A stretch of DNA of 64,000 bases from assembly GCF_024919275.1 (NCBI RefSeq), contig NZ_JANWGH010000001.1:682001-746000 (forward strand). Reading direction: 5' to 3'. Made by a program: the position numbers and the translations under genes. The first letter of the stretch is position 1. The number at the start of each line of letters is the position of its first letter. The notes beneath the pieces are model-generated. The model was not told the DNA's origin and searched no databases. It saw only the letters and a list, made by a program, of their open reading frames with translations. Positions 61,446 to 64,000 of this stretch are shown here, piece after piece. This stretch comes from Algoriphagus limi. GTDB taxonomy: Bacteria > Bacteroidota > Bacteroidia > Cytophagales > Cyclobacteriaceae.

Positions 61446-62651
61446 GTGAAAATTGGTGTAATAGGAGGAGGTGCTGCTGGCTTTTTTGCGGCTATTCATG
61501 CAGCAGGATCTGGCAGAGAAATCCACATTTTCGAAAAGTCATCTAAGCTACTTTCCAAAGTTCGTATTTCCGGAGGGGGTCGATGTAATGTTACCCATCG
61601 TCCCATAGAAATCAGCAAGCTTGTGAAATTCTATCCAAGAGGAGAAAAATTTTTAAAGCGTGTTTTTCGGCATTTTTCAATTCCTGATACCATAGATTGG
61701 TTTCAAAGCAGAGGTGTTGCTTTAAAAGAAGAAGCGGACGGAAGGGTATTTCCCCAATCTGATTCAAGCGAATCTATCATTCAAGCATTAACAAAGGAAG
61801 CTAATCGGCTTGGGATAAAAATTCATCTAAATTCTCCTATTCAATCCATAGAACCGGATCAGAATGGCATTAAGATTATTTCTAGGGAATCAGAGTTTAA
61901 GGTTGATCAATTGATTATAGCTGCTGGAGGAAGTCCTAAAATGGATGGCTATCACTTTTTATCCAATCTAAAACACACGATTTTTCCACCGATTCCTTCC
62001 TTATTTACTTTCAACACACCTCAGGAACCTATTCGAGAATTGATGGGTATCAGTGTGCCGGATGCTCATATAAGACTGGAAGGCACTAAGTTGTCTTATC
62101 AGGGGCCGCTATTGATTACTCATTGGGGTGTGAGTGGGCCGGCTGTTTTGAAACTATCAGCATTTGGCGCAAAATGGTTATTTGATCATGCTTATAAAGC
62201 CAATGCTGTCATTAATTGGAATGCAGATTTAAAAGAACAAGACTGGGATCAGAGTATCCGAAACTATAAATCACTGCATGGAGGAAGAAAGGTGAAAAAT
62301 TACCCACTTCATGATCTTCCAAGTAGGTTGTGGGAATTTTTGGTTCAAAATTCAGGCATCGATGCAGATGAAACCTATGGAAATCTTTCGAAAAAGCAGA
62401 TAAATAGACTGGTTCAGAATCTTTTTTGCTATATTTTGAAAGTTGAAGGAAAGACTACTTTCAAGGAAGAATTTGTTACAGCTGGAGGTGTAGATCTTCA
62501 GGAGGTTAACCCAGAGACAATGGAAAGTATTTTTCACCCAAAAATATTCTTTGCAGGAGAGGTTCTCAATGTAGATGGAATTACGGGAGGATTTAATTTT
62601 CAAGCGGCATGGTCAACGGGTTATTTAGCCGGAAAGTCTACCCATTTATAG
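61446..62651 (+). CDS. BaiN/HI0933-type FAD-dependent oxidoreductase
   Basis: 401 residues, GTG start at 61446. FAD-binding VIGGGAAGFFAAIHAA, KLLSKVRISGGGRCNVTH (family signature), GRVFPQS and the C-terminal AGEVLNVDGITGGFNFQAAWSTG. BaiN/HI0933 members act as flavin-dependent reductases or have unknown substrates; bile-acid reduction by BaiN is known only for gut clostridia. No substrate is assigned here. Cotranscribed with the HPt-like gene (7-nt gap). Confidence 0.9.
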   Translation: MKIGVIGGGAAGFFAAIHAAGSGREIHIFEKSSKLLSKVRISGGGRCNVTHRPIEISKLVKFYPRGEKFLKRVFRHFSIPDTIDWFQSRGVALKEEADGRVFPQSDSSESIIQALTKEANRLGIKIHLNSPIQSIEPDQNGIKIISRESEFKVDQLIIAAGGSPKMDGYHFLSNLKHTIFPPIPSLFTFNTPQEPIRELMGISVPDAHIRLEGTKLSYQGPLLITHWGVSGPAVLKLSAFGAKWLFDHAYKANAVINWNADLKEQDWDQSIRNYKSLHGGRKVKNYPLHDLPSRLWEFLVQNSGIDADETYGNLSKKQINRLVQNLFCYILKVEGKTTFKEEFVTAGGVDLQEVNPETMESIFHPKIFFAGEVLNVDGITGGFNFQAAWSTGYLAGKSTHL

Positions 62652-62658
62652 AAATTTT

Positions 62659-63012
62659 ATGAGCCTGATTTATCCTGAATTGAGCCAACGGATAGAAGAA
62701 ATGTCCGAAGGCGATGAGGAGTTTAAAAAGGAATTGACTCAAGCCATTTTTGCAGGCTTGAAGGAGTTAAAACAATTCTATTCCGATGGGATGGTCCAAA
62801 GAGATTTGGAAGTCATTCAGCAGATCCGTCATAAAGTAAAACCTACTTTGGGGATGTTTGAATTTGAAGACCTAGCCAATTCTTTGCAGAATGGAAAAGA
62901 AATTCTGGAATCAGTTGGTTTTGGTTCTGAATTTCAGACTCATTATGAAAGCTTTATTAAACAAGTAGATAGAGCAATCGATGAGGTGAAAAGACTTGCA
63001 GAGCAAGTTTAG
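62659..63012 (+). CDS. Stand-alone HPt-like phosphotransfer protein
   Basis: 117 residues, all helical. QQIRHKVKPTLGMFEFEDLA (55-74) follows the HPt consensus H-K-x-K-x-x-x-x-x-G-x-x-x-L, with His58 as candidate phosphorylation site. It has no kinase or receiver domain, so it would relay phosphate between separate proteins. No two-component gene lies within the window. A terminator follows. Confidence 0.72.
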   Translation: MSLIYPELSQRIEEMSEGDEEFKKELTQAIFAGLKELKQFYSDGMVQRDLEVIQQIRHKVKPTLGMFEFEDLANSLQNGKEILESVGFGSEFQTHYESFIKQVDRAIDEVKRLAEQV

Positions 63013-63031
63013 ATTATAATTTATAAAAAAA

Positions 63032-63062
63032 GGAGCTGACACCTGTCGCTCCAATTTTTTTT
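63032..63062 (+). terminator. Terminator of the HPt-like gene
   Basis: GGAGC / GCTCC outer stem plus GACA / TGTC inner stem with one bulged base, followed by eight T, 20 nt after the stop. Confidence 0.8.
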
Positions 63063-63112
63063 AATACCCTATGTTTTAAACTTGAATGCAAAGGTAGTTT
63101 GTGCTTGTGTTG

Positions 63113-63120
63113 TAAATTTG
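63113..63120 (+). promoter_or_regulatory. Likely -7 element of the YheT-like hydrolase gene
   Basis: TAAATTTG matches TAnnTTTG exactly, 37 nt before the ATG. A partner TTG at the right distance is not clear, so support is partial. Confidence 0.4.
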
Positions 63121-63125
63121 AAGCC

Positions 63126-63150
63126 AAAAAGATCATTTAATGATCTTTTT
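63126..63150. repeat. Perfect 11-bp inverted repeat in the hydrolase leader
   Basis: AAAAAGATCAT and ATGATCTTTTT around a TTA loop lie in the expected 5' untranslated region, ending 7 nt before the ATG. It could hide the ribosome-binding region, act as an operator, or be a second terminator of the preceding gene. Confidence 0.55.
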
Positions 63151-63157
63151 GAAAACT

Positions 63158-64000
63158 ATGCCTGAATTCACTTCCACATATCCTGGCCCTCCTTTTTATT
63201 TATTCAACGGTCATCTAGAAACTATCATTCCTAGTTTGTATCGAAAGATAGAAGGGGTGAACTATGTCCGAGAAAAGATTTCCACGCCTGATGGAGACTT
63301 TTTGAATTTGGATTGGTCGAAGGTTGGGAGTGATCGGCTTCTAATTGTTTCCCACGGGTTAGAAGGTGATTCTGAGAGACATTATGTCCGTGGCTTAGCA
63401 AAATTGTTTAACCAACATCATGTGGATGTTCTTGGCTGGAATAATCGAACCTGCGGTGGTGAGATGAACCTTCAACCGATACTGTATCATCATGGGTCTA
63501 GCCATGATTTAGATACGACAATAGAACATGTCCTTAGCTTAGGTCAGTATCAGGAGATTTTTCTTGCAGGAATTAGTATGGGTGGTGCGCAAACATTGAA
63601 TTACCTGGGAAAGAAGGGGAATAGTCTTCCCGTTGAAGTAAAAAAAGCGGCTGTGTATTCCACTCCTTGCAACTTACCATCTAGTGCTGCGACACTCAAA
63701 GAGAAAAGGAATCGATTTTATAAGAATCGTTTTTTGGGAAAATTGAAAAAGAAAATGCGGTTAAAAGCCGAGCAATTCCCTGATTTAATTGATTTAGAGC
63801 TGCTGGAAAGAGTAAATGACTTCGATACTTTTGACACCCATTTCACTGCCAAAATTCATGGTTTTAAGGATGCTAAAGATTTCTACCAAAGTGTAAGCCC
63901 GGATCAGTGGATGGAAAGCATTACCATTCCGACCTTGATTGTCAATGCATTAAATGATCCACTTTTGGGACCAGAATGCTATCCTGTGGATTTGGTTGGC
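63158..64000 (+). CDS. Alpha/beta hydrolase, YheT-like (C-terminus beyond the right edge)
   Basis: 281 residues read directly from ATG 63158 to the window edge without a stop. The start FNGHLETIIPSLYRK is the YheT/ABHD1-3 signature; the oxyanion HGLEGDSERHYVRG and nucleophile Ser140 in GISMGGAQTLNY follow, and NALNDPLLGPE carries the acidic residue. The catalytic His would lie outside. Likely a short-chain esterase or lipase in the cytoplasm. Confidence 0.9.
   Translation, partial: MPEFTSTYPGPPFYLFNGHLETIIPSLYRKIEGVNYVREKISTPDGDFLNLDWSKVGSDRLLIVSHGLEGDSERHYVRGLAKLFNQHHVDVLGWNNRTCGGEMNLQPILYHHGSSHDLDTTIEHVLSLGQYQEIFLAGISMGGAQTLNYLGKKGNSLPVEVKKAAVYSTPCNLPSSAATLKEKRNRFYKNRFLGKLKKKMRLKAEQFPDLIDLELLERVNDFDTFDTHFTAKIHGFKDAKDFYQSVSPDQWMESITIPTLIVNALNDPLLGPECYPVDLVG

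Overview
The window is chromosomal DNA from a Bacteroidota bacterium, most likely order Cytophagales and close to Algoriphagus/Cyclobacteriaceae. This placement is inferred from gene content and signals, not from a search. Supporting signs are promoters of the Bacteroidota type (TTTG-N16..20-TAnnTTTG), many secreted proteases with Bacteroidota-style signal peptides, a 58-residue histone H1-like protein, DUF6428, DUF6503-like and DUF4332 proteins, a fused metal permease, and meso-diaminopimelate peptidoglycan genes (dapD, mpl). Base composition is moderately AT-rich and looks even throughout. I see no insertion sequence, prophage, CRISPR array, rRNA or tRNA gene.

Layout. 0-8 kb: a ligase-associated DNA repair pair (helicase cut by the left edge, ATP-dependent ligase), a lipoprotein, a large Asp-box repeat protein and an M1 peptidase. 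8-13 kb: histone-like protein, an alpha-oxoamine synthase (candidate sphingoid or sulfonolipid base enzyme), then accC-DUF1015-maf. 13-19 kb: a psi-like protein/DUF3817/kinase-like operon, thioesterase, pcm, ribE, a formylglycine-generating-enzyme-like lipoprotein and ferritin. 19-30 kb: M28, S10 and M48 peptidases, DinB-PhzF-K+ channel, a GluQ-like synthetase, mpl and an exonuclease. 30-41 kb: dnaB, etfBA, a bifunctional nuclease, nupC, a second M28 peptidase, truC and mnmA. 41-47 kb: MATE exporter, envelope lipoprotein, CAP protein, an ACP-like protein without the carrier serine, rmlA, a ROK kinase and a Rossmann oxidoreductase.

47.6-55.7 kb is the most interesting part. First comes an arsR-DUF6428-arsC cluster with an exact 16-bp operator repeat in front of two of its genes and no efflux pump in view. 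Next is a tightly overlapping seven-gene operon: mntR, a TroA-like binding protein, an ATPase, a permease with a complete DtxR/MntR-like regulator domain at its C-terminus, a second permease, a secreted thioredoxin-like protein and mnmE. Two TTAG-N6-CTAA palindromes lie upstream of mntR, one in the promoter spacer. The permease-regulator fusion resembles chlamydial YtgCR, but here a separate MntR sits in the same operon.

55.9-64 kb: a glycosyltransferase, dapD, TPR lipoprotein, secreted TPR plus DnaJ-type zinc-finger protein, DUF4332 protein, HerA-like ATPase, BaiN/HI0933-type flavoprotein, HPt-like protein and a YheT-type hydrolase cut by the right edge. Most genes are housekeeping genes in short operons, often with 4-14 nt overlaps and hairpin terminators between convergent genes.
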